Assembly: GCA_016214855.1 (NCBI GenBank)
Contig: JACRMT010000014.1
Location: 1 to 45,169 of the forward strand
Source: Nitrospirota bacterium
GTDB taxonomy: Bacteria > Nitrospirota > Thermodesulfovibrionia > Thermodesulfovibrionales > UBA6898
Direction: 5' to 3'
DNA length: 45,169 nucleotides
The position numbers and the translations under genes were made by a program. The notes beneath the pieces are model-generated. The model was not told where the DNA came from and did not search any database. It worked only from the letters and a program-made list of their open reading frames with translations. This document shows, piece by piece, positions 33,432-42,819 of this stretch. Position 1 is the stretch's first letter. Each line of letters opens with the position of its first letter.

Positions 33432-34469
33432 ATGAAAAAGAACATTTTTTTGATGTTTTCTGCTACATTTCTGCTCTTTCTGCTCTATGCGGCCATAGAG
33501 CTTTTTCTGCCTGTTCAGACCAGCAACAAGAACCTGGAAATTGAGATCCCGAAAGGATCTACCTTCAGGCAGGCTGTTGAGATACTCCGAAGTCAGAACC
33601 TGATCAGGGATAAAAGGATCTTTCTTGTCACCGGCAGACTGACAGGCGTGGACAGACGTATCAGAGCGGGGTTCTACTCCCTCTGGACCGGCATGAACCC
33701 CCTTGAGATCCTGAAGGTCCTTCGCAAGGGCAGGATCATTGAATACGAGATGAAAATACTCGAAGGTGATTCGCTGCTGGAGATCACATCTGTCTTTGCA
33801 AAGACAGGGATCATATCACCCGAGGAATTCATGGAGCTTGCGAAAGACAGCGATTTCCTGTCGACCTATGATATCAAAGCTCCGAGCATAGAAGGGTACA
33901 TTTATCCTGACACCTATTTCATACCAAAGGGCATGAAGACCGAAGAGGCCCTTGATATCATGATCTCCCGGATGCGTGAAAAGCTCACGGATAAACTGAA
34001 TGCCCGTGCAGAGGAGCTTGGCATGACCGAGAACCTGGTCCTGACCCTGGCCTCGATCATAGAGAAAGAGGCTGTTGTTGACAGCGAACGGGAACTGATC
34101 TCGGCTGTCTATCATAACCGACTCAGAAAGAATATGCTTCTCCAGGCAGACCCTACGGCGATCTATGGCGTTAAGAGCTCGAAGGAAAAGATCACGCTGA
34201 CCGACCTCAAGCGCAAGACTCTTTATAATACCTATGTTAATAAAGGGCTTCCTCCCGGTCCTATTGCCTCACCAGGCATTAAATCGATCACGGCAGCACT
34301 CTATCCGGCGAATGTGCCCTACATATATTTTGTTGCTCAGGATGACCGCTCGCATCGGTTCTCCGAAACTGCAGCGCAGCATGCAGAGGCGGTAAAACGC
34401 TATCGCATGTTGAAGCAGGAGAAAAGGCATAACGCAAAGGAAGGCAGCAATGGCAACGGCCCATCGTAA
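33432..34469 (+). CDS. mltG: Endolytic murein transglycosylase MltG (YceG-like)
   Basis: 345 residues. A membrane anchor at about 5-25 ('FLMFSATFLLFLLYAAIELF') is followed by a LysM-like region and the YceG catalytic domain. The catalytic Glu lies in 'LASIIEKEA', and 'LQADPTAIYG' and 'YVNKGLPPGPIASPG' are family signatures. It cuts nascent glycan strands in the periplasm. The 3' end overlaps ispG by 20 bp. Confidence 0.95.
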   Translation: MKKNIFLMFSATFLLFLLYAAIELFLPVQTSNKNLEIEIPKGSTFRQAVEILRSQNLIRDKRIFLVTGRLTGVDRRIRAGFYSLWTGMNPLEILKVLRKGRIIEYEMKILEGDSLLEITSVFAKTGIISPEEFMELAKDSDFLSTYDIKAPSIEGYIYPDTYFIPKGMKTEEALDIMISRMREKLTDKLNARAEELGMTENLVLTLASIIEKEAVVDSERELISAVYHNRLRKNMLLQADPTAIYGVKSSKEKITLTDLKRKTLYNTYVNKGLPPGPIASPGIKSITAALYPANVPYIYFVAQDDRSHRFSETAAQHAEAVKRYRMLKQEKRHNAKEGSNGNGPS

Positions 34470-35511
34470 CAGGACAAGAAAACTTCAGGTCGGGAATGTC
34501 CCGGTAGGCGGAGGCAGCCCTATATCCGTACAGTCCATGTCAAAGACAGATACCAGAGATGCGGCGGCAACAGCGCGCCAGATACGGAGGCTTGCAAAGG
34601 CAGGGTGTGAGATCATCAGGGTGGCAGTCCCGGACATGGAAGCTGCTCAGGCATTGGGAAAGATCAGAAAGGCAATACCCATACCCCTGATCGCGGATAT
34701 TCACTTTGACTGGAGGCTTGCGCTTGAGGCGATCAGTCAGGGGGTTGACGGTCTGCGGATCAACCCTGGAAACATAGGTGCACGCTGGAAAGTGGTTCAG
34801 GTTGTATCCGCCTGCAAGGATAAGGGCATACCCATACGCATTGGAGTGAATGCCGGCTCTCTTGAAAAGGACCTGCTCAGGAAATACGGGCACCCCACCC
34901 CTGAGGCACTCGTGGAAAGCGCAGCAGAACATATCAATATTCTGGAAAGCCTGGACTTCAGGGAGATAAAGGTATCGCTTAAGGCCTCTAATGTCCCGAC
35001 CACGGTTGACGCTTATCGTCTTTTTGCAAAGAAGTTCAAATACCCGCTCCATATAGGCATATCAGAGGCTGGCCCTTCCTTTACCGGAATTATCAAGAGC
35101 TCTGTTGGTCTCGGTATTCTCCTTTCGGACGGCATTGGTGATACCATGAGGGTCTCTCTGTCAGCCGATCCTGTGCAGGAGGTGCGCGTTGCCTACGAGA
35201 TACTCAAGTCTCTTGGGCTCAGGCAGAAGGGTGCGAATATCATCTCCTGTCCAACCTGCGGCAGATGCCAGATCGACATAAGAGGGCTGGCTGCAAAGGT
35301 CGAGAATGAACTCAAGGATACGGATAAGCAGGTGACCGTTGCTGTTATGGGCTGCGTGGTGAACGGCCCGGGAGAGGCCCGCGAGGCTGATATCGGTATA
35401 GCCGGAGGAAAAGGCACGGGTATTCTTTTCCGGAAGGGCAAGGTCGTAAAGACGGTCAAGGAAAAAGAAATGCTTAAGGAACTTATGAACGAGATCAGAA
35501 AAGGTAAGTGA
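34450..35511 (+). CDS. ispG: 4-hydroxy-3-methylbut-2-enyl diphosphate synthase
   Basis: 353 residues. Penultimate MEP-pathway enzyme, making HMBPP for isoprenoids. TIM barrel ('PLIADIHFDW', 'LRINPGNIG') and [4Fe-4S] domain with C267, C270 ('SCPTCGRC') and C302 in 'MGCVVNGPGEA', whose Glu is the fourth ligand in characterised enzymes. Short bacterial form without the plant insert. Overlaps mltG, so it is translationally coupled to it. Confidence 0.97.
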   Translation: MATAHRNRTRKLQVGNVPVGGGSPISVQSMSKTDTRDAAATARQIRRLAKAGCEIIRVAVPDMEAAQALGKIRKAIPIPLIADIHFDWRLALEAISQGVDGLRINPGNIGARWKVVQVVSACKDKGIPIRIGVNAGSLEKDLLRKYGHPTPEALVESAAEHINILESLDFREIKVSLKASNVPTTVDAYRLFAKKFKYPLHIGISEAGPSFTGIIKSSVGLGILLSDGIGDTMRVSLSADPVQEVRVAYEILKSLGLRQKGANIISCPTCGRCQIDIRGLAAKVENELKDTDKQVTVAVMGCVVNGPGEAREADIGIAGGKGTGILFRKGKVVKTVKEKEMLKELMNEIRKGK

Positions 35512-35549
35512 TATTAGGGATCTCCTAAGTGAATAGACAAAGAGTAAGA

Positions 35550-35627
35550 AAATCTCCCCTCGCCCCTCTTTTCCAAAGAGGGGAATTATCCCTCCCTTTG
35601 AAAAAGGGGGGTTAGGAGGGATTTTAC
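35550..35627. repeat. 78-bp twin-hairpin intergenic repeat, copy B
   Basis: Same length, outer arms (AAATCTCCCCT / AGGAGGGATTT) and two inner hairpins as copy A at 8836-8913, differing at scattered positions. Lies between ispG and panC. Confidence 0.88.
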
Positions 35628-35670
35628 AAATCAATGTCTTCATTATTATGAAACTGTTAATAACTGAAAT

Positions 35671-36522
35671 ATGGAAATAATCAGAATTCCGAGGATCATG
35701 CAGGATACATCGCGAGGCCACCTGCTCCGCAGCAGGACCATCGGTTTTGTGCCTACCATGGGAGCACTTCATGATGGACATTTGAGCCTTGTCAGGATGT
35801 CCAGAGAGGAAAATAACGTAACCGCGGTGAGTATCTATGTGAACCCGACCCAGTTTGGACCCTCTGAGGACCTTACCAAATATCCGAGACCGATTGAGGC
35901 TGATATCGAGAGGCTCAGGGAGGAAGCTGTCGATATTCTCTTTCTCCCTGACGATACGCTTATGTACCCGGCCGGATCTTCGACAGAGATCGAGGTGAAG
36001 GGTCTTTCTGAAAGGATGTGCGGATATTTCAGACCAGGCCATTTCAAAGGGGTAGCGACTGTCGTCGCAAAGCTCTTCGCTATTGTCAGGCCGACACGGG
36101 CCTATTTCGGTCAGAAGGACTTTCAGCAGACCGTGATAATCAGGAGAATGGCAAAGGACCTGAATCTTGATGTTGATGTTGTTGTCTGCCCTACCATCAG
36201 GGAAGAGGACGGCCTTGCCTTAAGCTCACGGAACGCCTATCTGAATACGGAACAGAGAAATGCAGCAATAGTGCTGTACCGCTGCCTCAGTTATGGAGCT
36301 GAGGCCATACGATCAGGCATACGATCAGGAGTTCAGTTGCGGCAAGCCATGAAATCTCAGCTTGCGAAAGAGGCGCAGATCACCAGTGTTGATTATGTCT
36401 CGGTCTATCATCCTGATTCGCTTGAGGAGATGGAAGATCTTCAGGGAGAGGTGCTGCTTGCCGGTGCAGTGAGGATGGGGCCGACGCGGCTTATTGACAA
36501 TATGCTTGTTGCTGTTCAGTAA
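35671..36522 (+). CDS. panC: Pantoate-beta-alanine ligase (pantothenate synthetase)
   Basis: 283 residues. Joins pantoate and beta-alanine with ATP in coenzyme A synthesis. 'FVPTMGALHDGHLSLV' holds the HxGH motif, 'SIYVNPTQFGP' the pantoate site, 'YFGQKDFQQ' and 'LALSSRNAYL' the KMSKS-like ATP loop. Preceded by the 78-bp repeat; its last seven bases overlap the convergent receiver-PilZ gene. Confidence 0.97.
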   Translation: MEIIRIPRIMQDTSRGHLLRSRTIGFVPTMGALHDGHLSLVRMSREENNVTAVSIYVNPTQFGPSEDLTKYPRPIEADIERLREEAVDILFLPDDTLMYPAGSSTEIEVKGLSERMCGYFRPGHFKGVATVVAKLFAIVRPTRAYFGQKDFQQTVIIRRMAKDLNLDVDVVVCPTIREEDGLALSSRNAYLNTEQRNAAIVLYRCLSYGAEAIRSGIRSGVQLRQAMKSQLAKEAQITSVDYVSVYHPDSLEEMEDLQGEVLLAGAVRMGPTRLIDNMLVAVQ

Positions 36523-37283
36523 TCACTGTTCAGCGCTTCGTCAAGCCACGTCTCGCCGGTATCACCGACGCTGATGTCTCTGGTTAATTCCTTTATAACA
36601 ACATAGTGGAGGCGGTAACGGACATCTTCCGGAATATCCATGAATTTTATGCCCATGCCTGATTCAGGCTGGATCTCAGCAGATATCTTTTTGGCAGATA
36701 CGACCATGCAGTGCAGTTCGATCGGATCTTCGTCATCAACCGAAAGCACGATATCCATCTCAGTGCCTACGGGATAGGGATCAGCGGTCTTCAGAAATAT
36801 ACCTTCAACAGAAAGATTCGATGCCTGAAGATCCCGCTGTTTTCCCTTGCAGGTCATGCTTATGGTAATGCTGAGCGGTGCCCTGATATGTCTTCGTTTT
36901 ATGGAATGACGAAGGCATTTCTGTATGGCAAGATAAAAGTCGGTCACATTCAGCGGTTTTTTCAGACAGGCCTGGATGTCTATCCTGTCAATGGCCGGCT
37001 TCGAAAGGCTGTTCTCCTCCGGGCTGAGCATGATAATGGGGATGTCGCGCAGATATGCGTCATTACGGATGAGGTTGAGGCACGAAACGCCGTCGATCTT
37101 GGGCAGGGTATAGTCAAGGACTATGATGGTCGGCTTCCGCTCCTTTGCAACCCGAACAGCCTCCATACCGTCAAGGGCCAGATAGACCTTGTATCCAAGT
37201 CGCTTGACAAGAATGCCGACATACATGAGGAACGATGGATTGTCATTTGCAAAGAGTATGGCATTCGAATCAGGCTGCTTCAT
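36516..37283 (-). CDS. Response-regulator receiver fused to a PilZ (c-di-GMP-binding) domain
   Basis: 255 residues from ATG 37283; further upstream the frame overlaps the next gene. The receiver (about 8-125) has Asp in 'IIVLDYTLPKIDG' and Lys in 'CLKKPL', so it should be phosphorylatable. The PilZ domain (about 135-240) has the RxxxR-type 'RRHIRAP' and 'NLSVEGIF', fitting the c-di-GMP-binding [D/N]xSxxG motif. Such proteins link phosphorelay and c-di-GMP signals, often to motility or type IV pili, which this genome encodes. No partner kinase is nearby. Confidence 0.88.
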   Translation of the reverse strand: MKQPDSNAILFANDNPSFLMYVGILVKRLGYKVYLALDGMEAVRVAKERKPTIIVLDYTLPKIDGVSCLNLIRNDAYLRDIPIIMLSPEENSLSKPAIDRIDIQACLKKPLNVTDFYLAIQKCLRHSIKRRHIRAPLSITISMTCKGKQRDLQASNLSVEGIFLKTADPYPVGTEMDIVLSVDDEDPIELHCMVVSAKKISAEIQPESGMGIKFMDIPEDVRYRLHYVVIKELTRDISVGDTGETWLDEALNSDY

Positions 37284-37314
37284 TATTCCGGTTTCTCCTG
37301 GGGCGCTGCTTGGA

Positions 37315-39186
37315 TCAGATTTTTTTATTATACCTTGTCTTGACGGTTGGGAAAAGGTCAATGTTGGTATGAGGGAGAAAAAGTGCCGACATATACTCAT
37401 CCATGAAGCCGTGCGAGACCGAAAGTTCGATATAGGTCATTTTCATTGCGATCTCTTCTGCCTCGCGCCGCATCTTTTCGGACAGCAGGCAGAGATACGC
37501 CCCTGCAATTGAGGTATTGCCGATAAAGGAGAACTTTTCCTTTGGCATGTCAGGGAGCATGCCGATCATGATCGCCTTCTCAACATTGAGGTAGTTGCCG
37601 AATCCACCCGCAATATAGATACGCTCAACCGTATCAAGGGAGAGCCCCACTTCTTTAAGCAGAACAGACATGCCGGCATAGATCGCTGCCTTTGCACGCA
37701 GGATATTCTCAATATCCACTTCCGTAAGCACGATGTCTTTTGTTTCGCCGCGATGCAGAACAAACTCGGGGCCTTCTTCCTCACTTCTGATCCTGTCGGT
37801 ATTCAGATCCAGTGCGAACTTGCCCTTCTGGTCGATGATGCCGGCAAAAAAGAATTCTGATATCGCATCGATCATGCCTGAGCCGCATATGCCCGTGGGC
37901 TGCACATTGCCGATCACGCCAAGCTCAACGTCGAAGGTCCCGGGGCTAATTTTTACCGATTCTATGGCTCCGTCAGTTGCCCTCATGCCATGCCTGATGC
38001 CGCTCCCCTCAAAGCAGGGGCCGGCCGAGGTGGCGGCGGTAATGAGCCATTCGTTATTGCCCACAACGATCTCACCGTTCGTGCCGATATCCATAAAGAG
38101 CGCTACTTCAGGATTTCTGTGCATCTTTGATGCAAGAAGACCTGCCGTGATGTCGCCGCCCACATAGCTGCCGACGCAGGGCACGGTATAGACCGGTGCC
38201 TGGTGGTTGATCAGAAGCTTTGCCGTGCCTGCACGCCATGCCGGATATGCGTTTACGGTTGGGATGTAAGGCTCCTCGCGTATCGAGGATGGGTCCAGTC
38301 CCCAGAAAAGCTGTACCATGGTGGTATTGCCGGAGATCACGGCACAGTCAATATCATCGCGGCTTATATGATTGCGCTCCATCATGGCGTTAAGCAGGCC
38401 GTTGATATCGTTCACGACAGCATTTCTCAGTTCCTGAAGAGCCCCGCCCTCTGTTGCATGTACAATTCTTGTGATGACGTCATCACCATGACGCATCTGC
38501 GAATTGTATGTAACGCCTGTATCCAGAACCGTGCCGTCAATACAGTCAACGAGATAGACGACAACGGTAGTGGTCCCGATATCAACAGCGAGGCCATAGT
38601 GTTTCACCCGTTCAGGCGAGACGATCGATATTGCCTCGAAATATTCGGTGTACGTAAGATGTACGGTCCAGTTATGCTGCCGCAGGGCCTTTGCCATGGA
38701 CTGCACAAAGCCATGGGAAAAACGCATCCCCTTGATACCATGTTCGGTCAGGGCCCTCTTTACCCGCTCTACGTCGCTGATATTGTCTTCAATGGAAGGC
38801 GGCATAAGCGTAAGCATGATCTTTCTGACAGGGGGCGTCAGCGTTGGTTCTTCTGACTTGAGGAAATCGAGAAAGCCCTTTGATTTTGAGACCGCGATCT
38901 TATCGCCGATGACCAGCCTGGAGTCTTCGGGGATCTCGATATGCAGGTCTCCCTCAGGGAAGGTCGTGCATGCCAGGACCACCTTGTCCCCGATCTCTTT
39001 TTTCTTCAGTTTTGTCGCAGATTCAGTCCGGTATCCGCCCTCGAGGACCTTTACCCGGCATTTGCCGCAGACGCCTTTTCCTCCGCAGGATGCTACGAGA
39101 TAGACGCCGTTATCCCGCAGTGTCTGGTATACGCTTTTGTCGGGATTTGCGGCAAGGGTCCTGCCGTCGAGTATTTTTATTTCCAT
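37315..39186 (-). CDS. Corrinoid-protein reductive activator (2Fe-2S ferredoxin plus ASKHA/DUF4445)
   Basis: 623 residues. An N-terminal [2Fe-2S] ferredoxin domain with C34, C40, C43 and C73 is followed by a linker and an ASKHA-type ATPase ('GLAVDIGTTTVVVYLVD', 'ISGNTTMVQL', 'DIGTNGEIVVGN', 'IYIAGGFGNYLN'). Proteins with this layout (RACo, RamA-like) use ATP to reduce Co(II) corrinoid proteins back to the active Co(I) state, as in the Wood-Ljungdahl pathway or methyltransferase systems. It is monocistronic here and separated from icd by a divergent promoter region. Which corrinoid protein it serves is not visible; the core MetE-like gene may belong to the same metabolism. Confidence 0.88.
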   Translation of the reverse strand: MEIKILDGRTLAANPDKSVYQTLRDNGVYLVASCGGKGVCGKCRVKVLEGGYRTESATKLKKKEIGDKVVLACTTFPEGDLHIEIPEDSRLVIGDKIAVSKSKGFLDFLKSEEPTLTPPVRKIMLTLMPPSIEDNISDVERVKRALTEHGIKGMRFSHGFVQSMAKALRQHNWTVHLTYTEYFEAISIVSPERVKHYGLAVDIGTTTVVVYLVDCIDGTVLDTGVTYNSQMRHGDDVITRIVHATEGGALQELRNAVVNDINGLLNAMMERNHISRDDIDCAVISGNTTMVQLFWGLDPSSIREEPYIPTVNAYPAWRAGTAKLLINHQAPVYTVPCVGSYVGGDITAGLLASKMHRNPEVALFMDIGTNGEIVVGNNEWLITAATSAGPCFEGSGIRHGMRATDGAIESVKISPGTFDVELGVIGNVQPTGICGSGMIDAISEFFFAGIIDQKGKFALDLNTDRIRSEEEGPEFVLHRGETKDIVLTEVDIENILRAKAAIYAGMSVLLKEVGLSLDTVERIYIAGGFGNYLNVEKAIMIGMLPDMPKEKFSFIGNTSIAGAYLCLLSEKMRREAEEIAMKMTYIELSVSHGFMDEYMSALFLPHTNIDLFPTVKTRYNKKI

Positions 39187-39301
39187 TGTCTTTCATTGTA
39201 TTGCTTGGCAAGAATGAAAATCAAGAAATCCTGCGGCGACGCTTTTAAACCTTGACGCTTAATATCATTCCGGGTTGGTCGCAGCGCTGATCCGGGCCCT
39301 G

Positions 39302-39329
39302 TTGACAAGGCTATGGGAGAGCCTATAAA
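39302..39329 (+). promoter_or_regulatory. Sigma-70-type promoter of the isocitrate dehydrogenase gene
   Basis: TTGACA (39302-39307), 16-bp spacer, TATAAA (39324-39329). A small inverted repeat AGGCT/AGCCT lies in the spacer. The start of transcription would be near 39336. Confidence 0.8.
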
Positions 39330-39359
39330 TTACCTTTACATTACTTTCAGGAGGCTGCC

Positions 39360-40577
39360 TTGGCTGATAAAATAACCGTAAAGAACCCGATTGTCGAGAT
39401 GAATGGCGATGAGATGACAAGGATCATCTGGCAGTTCATCAAGGAGAAGCTCATATTCCCCTTTCTCAATATTGATCTGAAATACTATGACCTCGGCATG
39501 AAGCACAGGGATGACACTGACGATCAGGTGACCATAGATGCAGCCAATGCGATCAGGGAATTCGGCGTAGGCGTGAAATGCGCCACGATCACGCCGAATG
39601 CTGCAAGGGTAAAGGAATATAATCTCAAACAGATGTGGAAAAGTCCCAACGCCACGATCCGTTCCATGCTCGACGGCACGGTCATCAGAAAGCCGATCAT
39701 TGTGAAGAATATCCCTCCCATGGTGCGGTCATGGAAAAAACCGATCATCATCGGCCGTCACGCATACGGCGATATCTATAAAAGCACTGAGCTCGTTGTT
39801 GACGGTCCGGGCAGGGCAGAACTGGTCTTTACGCCTGCAGGCGGAGGGGAGAAGAAGGTCCTCAAGATCCATGATTTTAAAAGTGCCGGTGTGATCATGG
39901 GCACCCATAATACCGAACCTTCGATCAGGAGCTTTGCAAAGGCATGCATCCAGTATGCCCTGAGCGAGAAGGTGGACCTCTGGTTCGGAGCAAAGGATAC
40001 CATTTCAAAACAGTATCACGGCTTTTTCAGGGATGTCTTTGCCGAAGAGATAGAGAAGGCAAAGGATGCCCTGCAGAAGGCCGGGGTCGCCTATCGTTAC
40101 ATGCTGATTGATGACGCTGTAGCCCAGATCATGAAGTCAGAAGGCGGCATGCTCTGGGCCTGCATGAACTATGACGGCGATGTCATGTCTGATATGGTTG
40201 CTTCGGGCTTTGGCAGTCTTGGCCTCATGACATCGGTGCTGGTTTCTCCTGACGGCAAGTTTGAGTTCGAGGCAGCGCACGGCACGGTCACGCGCCATTA
40301 TTATGAGCACCAGAAGGGCAATACGACTTCAACGAACTCCATTGCCTCGATCTTCGCCTGGACCGGCGCGATCGCAAAAAGAGGAGAGCTCGATAATACC
40401 CCAGATGTGGTGAAGTTTGCCCATACCGTAGAACAGACCGTGATCGCGACTGTGGAAAGCGGCATCATGACCAAGGACCTTATGCTTATTGCCGAGCCCA
40501 AGGTGACAACGTATGCAAAGACTGAAGAGTTCATCGATGCTGTAGTGGATCGTCTGAAGCTGCAGCTGAAAGCATAG
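39360..40577 (+). CDS. icd: NADP-type isocitrate dehydrogenase (type II, eukaryote-like subfamily)
   Basis: 405 residues. Converts isocitrate to 2-oxoglutarate (or the reverse, reductive direction in some autotrophs). It starts at TTG with AGGAGG five bases upstream. '[19 protein letters not shown]' is the substrate phosphorylation-site region of the homodimeric ~410-residue class, '[20 protein letters not shown]' holds the metal Asp residues, and '[15 protein letters not shown]' matches the NADP-binding loop. This differs from the E. coli-type enzyme. Confidence 0.96.
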   Translation: MADKITVKNPIVEMNGDEMTRIIWQFIKEKLIFPFLNIDLKYYDLGMKHRDDTDDQVTIDAANAIREFGVGVKCATITPNAARVKEYNLKQMWKSPNATIRSMLDGTVIRKPIIVKNIPPMVRSWKKPIIIGRHAYGDIYKSTELVVDGPGRAELVFTPAGGGEKKVLKIHDFKSAGVIMGTHNTEPSIRSFAKACIQYALSEKVDLWFGAKDTISKQYHGFFRDVFAEEIEKAKDALQKAGVAYRYMLIDDAVAQIMKSEGGMLWACMNYDGDVMSDMVASGFGSLGLMTSVLVSPDGKFEFEAAHGTVTRHYYEHQKGNTTSTNSIASIFAWTGAIAKRGELDNTPDVVKFAHTVEQTVIATVESGIMTKDLMLIAEPKVTTYAKTEEFIDAVVDRLKLQLKA

Positions 40578-40597
40578 GATACTGGCCTGACTGGAAT

Positions 40598-40939
40598 ATG
40601 ACGATACTTGTTAAGACAGCAGGTCTTTTGGTGCTTTCTAACATTTTCATGACGTTTGCGTGGTACGGCCACCTGAAAAACATGAACAATAAGGCCTGGT
40701 ATATTGCTGCTTTAGTGAGTTGGAGCATTGCACTTTTTGAATACCTGCTGCAGGTTCCGGCAAACAGGATCGGCGCAACTTCCCTGAGCCTTCCCCAGCT
40801 GAAGATCCTTCAGGAGGTGATAACCCTTTCGGTCTTTGTGCCGTTTGTGGTCCTGTACATGGACCAGCCGCTCAAGCTCGATTACCTCTGGGCCGGCATC
40901 TGCCTCATGGGCGCGGTCTATTTCATATTCAGAACATAG
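40598..40939 (+). CDS. DMT-family small membrane protein (DUF486)
   Basis: 113 residues with four membrane segments. 'IFMTFAWYGHLK' and 'FEYLLQVPANRIG' are the DUF486 signatures. Members resemble half-size drug/metabolite transporters, but no substrate is known. 20 bp after icd, so probably co-transcribed with it. Confidence 0.9.
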   Translation: MTILVKTAGLLVLSNIFMTFAWYGHLKNMNNKAWYIAALVSWSIALFEYLLQVPANRIGATSLSLPQLKILQEVITLSVFVPFVVLYMDQPLKLDYLWAGICLMGAVYFIFRT

Positions 40940-41009
40940 CTGAAGGCCTGGTATCACAGATTGTGATATCCACACAGGAAGCATTTTGGTGGGTCATTAT
41001 GGAGGGGAC

Positions 41010-41531
41010 ATGAAAGAACTTATTCCTGTTGAGATAATCGAGAGAAAAATCTATCTGATCCGTGGCGAAAAAGTAATGCTGGACAGTGACCTTGCGGCGC
41101 TTTACGAGGTGGAGACTTCTAATCTGAACAAGGCTGTTAAAAGGAATATTGATCGCTTCCCGGAGGATTTTATGTTCCAGCTCAGCAAGGAAGAGGCTGA
41201 CTCTTTGAGATTCCAAATTGGAATGTCAAAAACAGAAGGGCGTGGCGGACGGCGTTATCTGCCCTTTGTCTTTACCGAGCAAGGCGTAGCGATGCTCTCC
41301 ACCGTCCTCAATAGTGATCGGGCGGTCAAGGTCAATATCGAGATAATGCGGACATTTGTCAGACTCCGGCAGATGCTTTCGACCCATAAAGACCTCGCCC
41401 GGAAACTCGTCGACATGGAAAAGAAATATGACTCACAGTTCAAGGTAGTCTTTGATGCGATAAGGCAATTAATGGCTCCGCCTATATCCAAGAAGGGCAA
41501 GATTGGATTCAGGCGGGAGAAGGATAAATGA
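41010..41531 (+). CDS. ORF6N-domain DNA-binding protein
   Basis: 173 residues from ATG 41010 with GGAGGGG just upstream. The N-terminal ORF6N domain reads '[19 protein letters not shown]' and continues to '[15 protein letters not shown]' (about 10-100); the C-terminal part is a helical region with a basic end ('[13 protein letters not shown]'). ORF6N/KilA-N-type proteins are common in phages and mobile elements, where they act as DNA-binding regulators. It marks the start of the accessory region. Confidence 0.9.
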   Translation: MKELIPVEIIERKIYLIRGEKVMLDSDLAALYEVETSNLNKAVKRNIDRFPEDFMFQLSKEEADSLRFQIGMSKTEGRGGRRYLPFVFTEQGVAMLSTVLNSDRAVKVNIEIMRTFVRLRQMLSTHKDLARKLVDMEKKYDSQFKVVFDAIRQLMAPPISKKGKIGFRREKDK

Positions 41532-41833
41532 AGAGATCAAGTCTTACGCTGACAGGTATGACTCGGATGCCAAGTGGATAAACTGACGAATCGGAATAAC
41601 CTGAAGTTGCAATTTTCGACATCAGGTTCAAGATTTGCCGGGGGCAATGAGGGAGAATGTCCATAAGCAAGTCCGACCCCATAGATTGCACTATAGAAGA
41701 GATGGGTCAAGGAGGCATAACGCTGTGAGGGGTTTGCTGCGGTTAATTTGCGCCGTTATGTTCATTAAAGATGATATAATCAGAACAATTTAATGGAAAG
41801 AGCGGCAGATTTTCGCATGAGTGGCAGAACTCT
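41532..41833. other. 302-bp gap: possible gene remnant and promoter before the defence operon
   Basis: Near the left edge a short open stretch (to about 41585) reads '[20 protein letters not shown]' and stops, possibly a decayed gene. A TATAAT at 41775-41780 lies 53 bp before the HNH gene and is the likely -10 of the three-gene operon, with no clear -35. Nothing else recognised. Confidence 0.45.
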
Positions 41834-42592
41834 ATGAACAAGAAAAAGATTACAGAAAAAAACATAAAATTGTTATGGGGCAGAAGCGGAAATAAATGCG
41901 CCGTTTGTCAGGCTGCCATCACTGACGAAGGGAAGGGAGGAGACCCATACCCTGTTGGTGTGATGGCTCATATTGAGGGAGAAAATCCTGGTATCGAAGG
42001 TAAAAGCTCAAGCTCGGCGCGCTATAATCCTGAAATGCCGGAACCAGAGAGGGCCGATTATGCGAACCTCATTCTGGTCTGTCCGACATGCCACACGAAG
42101 ATTGACAATGATGTTCAGGAATACACCGTAGATAAATTAATAGGCATCAAAAAGGATCATGAGAAATGGGTTGATGAGTCAAGAAGGGTTGCTATGCCGG
42201 AGATAACCTTTGCTGAACTTGAAGTCATCGTAAAATATCTTGTAGCGGTTCCAATATCCGACAGCAATATAACTGTTATTCCGCCACATGAAAAAATAAA
42301 AAGAAATAACTTGTCCTCAGAAGTAGGCAACCTAATAACCACTGGTATGATTCAGAAAAAACAGGTTGAAAAATATTTAAATGAAAATCCTGACTACCGA
42401 TTTTCGGAGCGGTTGAGAGCGGGGTTTGTGAACAAGTATAGAGGATTAAAGAGCGACGGCCTGGAGGGTGATGCATTGTTTTATGCCTTGCTTGAGTTTG
42501 CATCTAATAATTCTTCGGATTTTAAACTGCAATCAGCAGGACTTTCGGTATTGACTCATTTTTTTGAAATCTGCGAGGTTTTCGAGCAATGA
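41834..42592 (+). CDS. ABC-3C system effector: HNH endonuclease with C-terminal coupling domain
   Basis: 252 residues. HNH nuclease with a Cys4-type frame: C22 and C25, catalytic His region H46 ('GVMAHIEG'), N78 ('ANLILVCP') and C83, C86, H87. A second, helical domain (about 145-252) should be the part that docks on the middle component. In ABC-three-component systems, an effector, a small middle protein and a DUF2326 SMC-like ATPase form a predicted conflict/defence complex; the HNH effector would cut invading or own DNA on activation. Its TGA overlaps the next ATG (ATGA). Confidence 0.85.
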   Translation: MNKKKITEKNIKLLWGRSGNKCAVCQAAITDEGKGGDPYPVGVMAHIEGENPGIEGKSSSSARYNPEMPEPERADYANLILVCPTCHTKIDNDVQEYTVDKLIGIKKDHEKWVDESRRVAMPEITFAELEVIVKYLVAVPISDSNITVIPPHEKIKRNNLSSEVGNLITTGMIQKKQVEKYLNENPDYRFSERLRAGFVNKYRGLKSDGLEGDALFYALLEFASNNSSDFKLQSAGLSVLTHFFEICEVFEQ

Positions 42593-42819
42593 TATTTCCT
42601 GATAAAAACATTACGCTTTCAAATTCCTTGATCGGAGTGGGGTCAAAGATAATCATTGAACTGAGCACGCCACAAACTGTCTCTTCCTTGTGGGAGAAAG
42701 CTCGCAAGAAATATTTGGAAGTAAGGACCTTTGAAAGATTCGTTCTCACTCTTGATTTGCTGTATGCATTGGGTTTGATAGAATTGGAAAACGGAATTAT
42801 AAAAAGGCAGATGAAATGA
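42589..42819 (+). CDS. ABC-3C system middle component (MC6-like)
   Basis: 76 residues. 'IFPDKNITLSNSLIGVGSKI' and 'PQTVSSLWEKARKK' followed by a winged-helix-like end ('FVLTLDLLYALGLIELENG') match the small middle-component families of ABC-3C systems; the subtype is a best guess. ATGA overlaps at both ends lock it between effector and ATPase. Confidence 0.75.
   Translation: MIFPDKNITLSNSLIGVGSKIIIELSTPQTVSSLWEKARKKYLEVRTFERFVLTLDLLYALGLIELENGIIKRQMK

Noticed and set aside
35161-36042. 293-codon minus-strand ORF spanning ispG, the 78-bp repeat and panC
   Set aside because: Crosses two well-recognised genes and the intergenic repeat; not a plausible gene.
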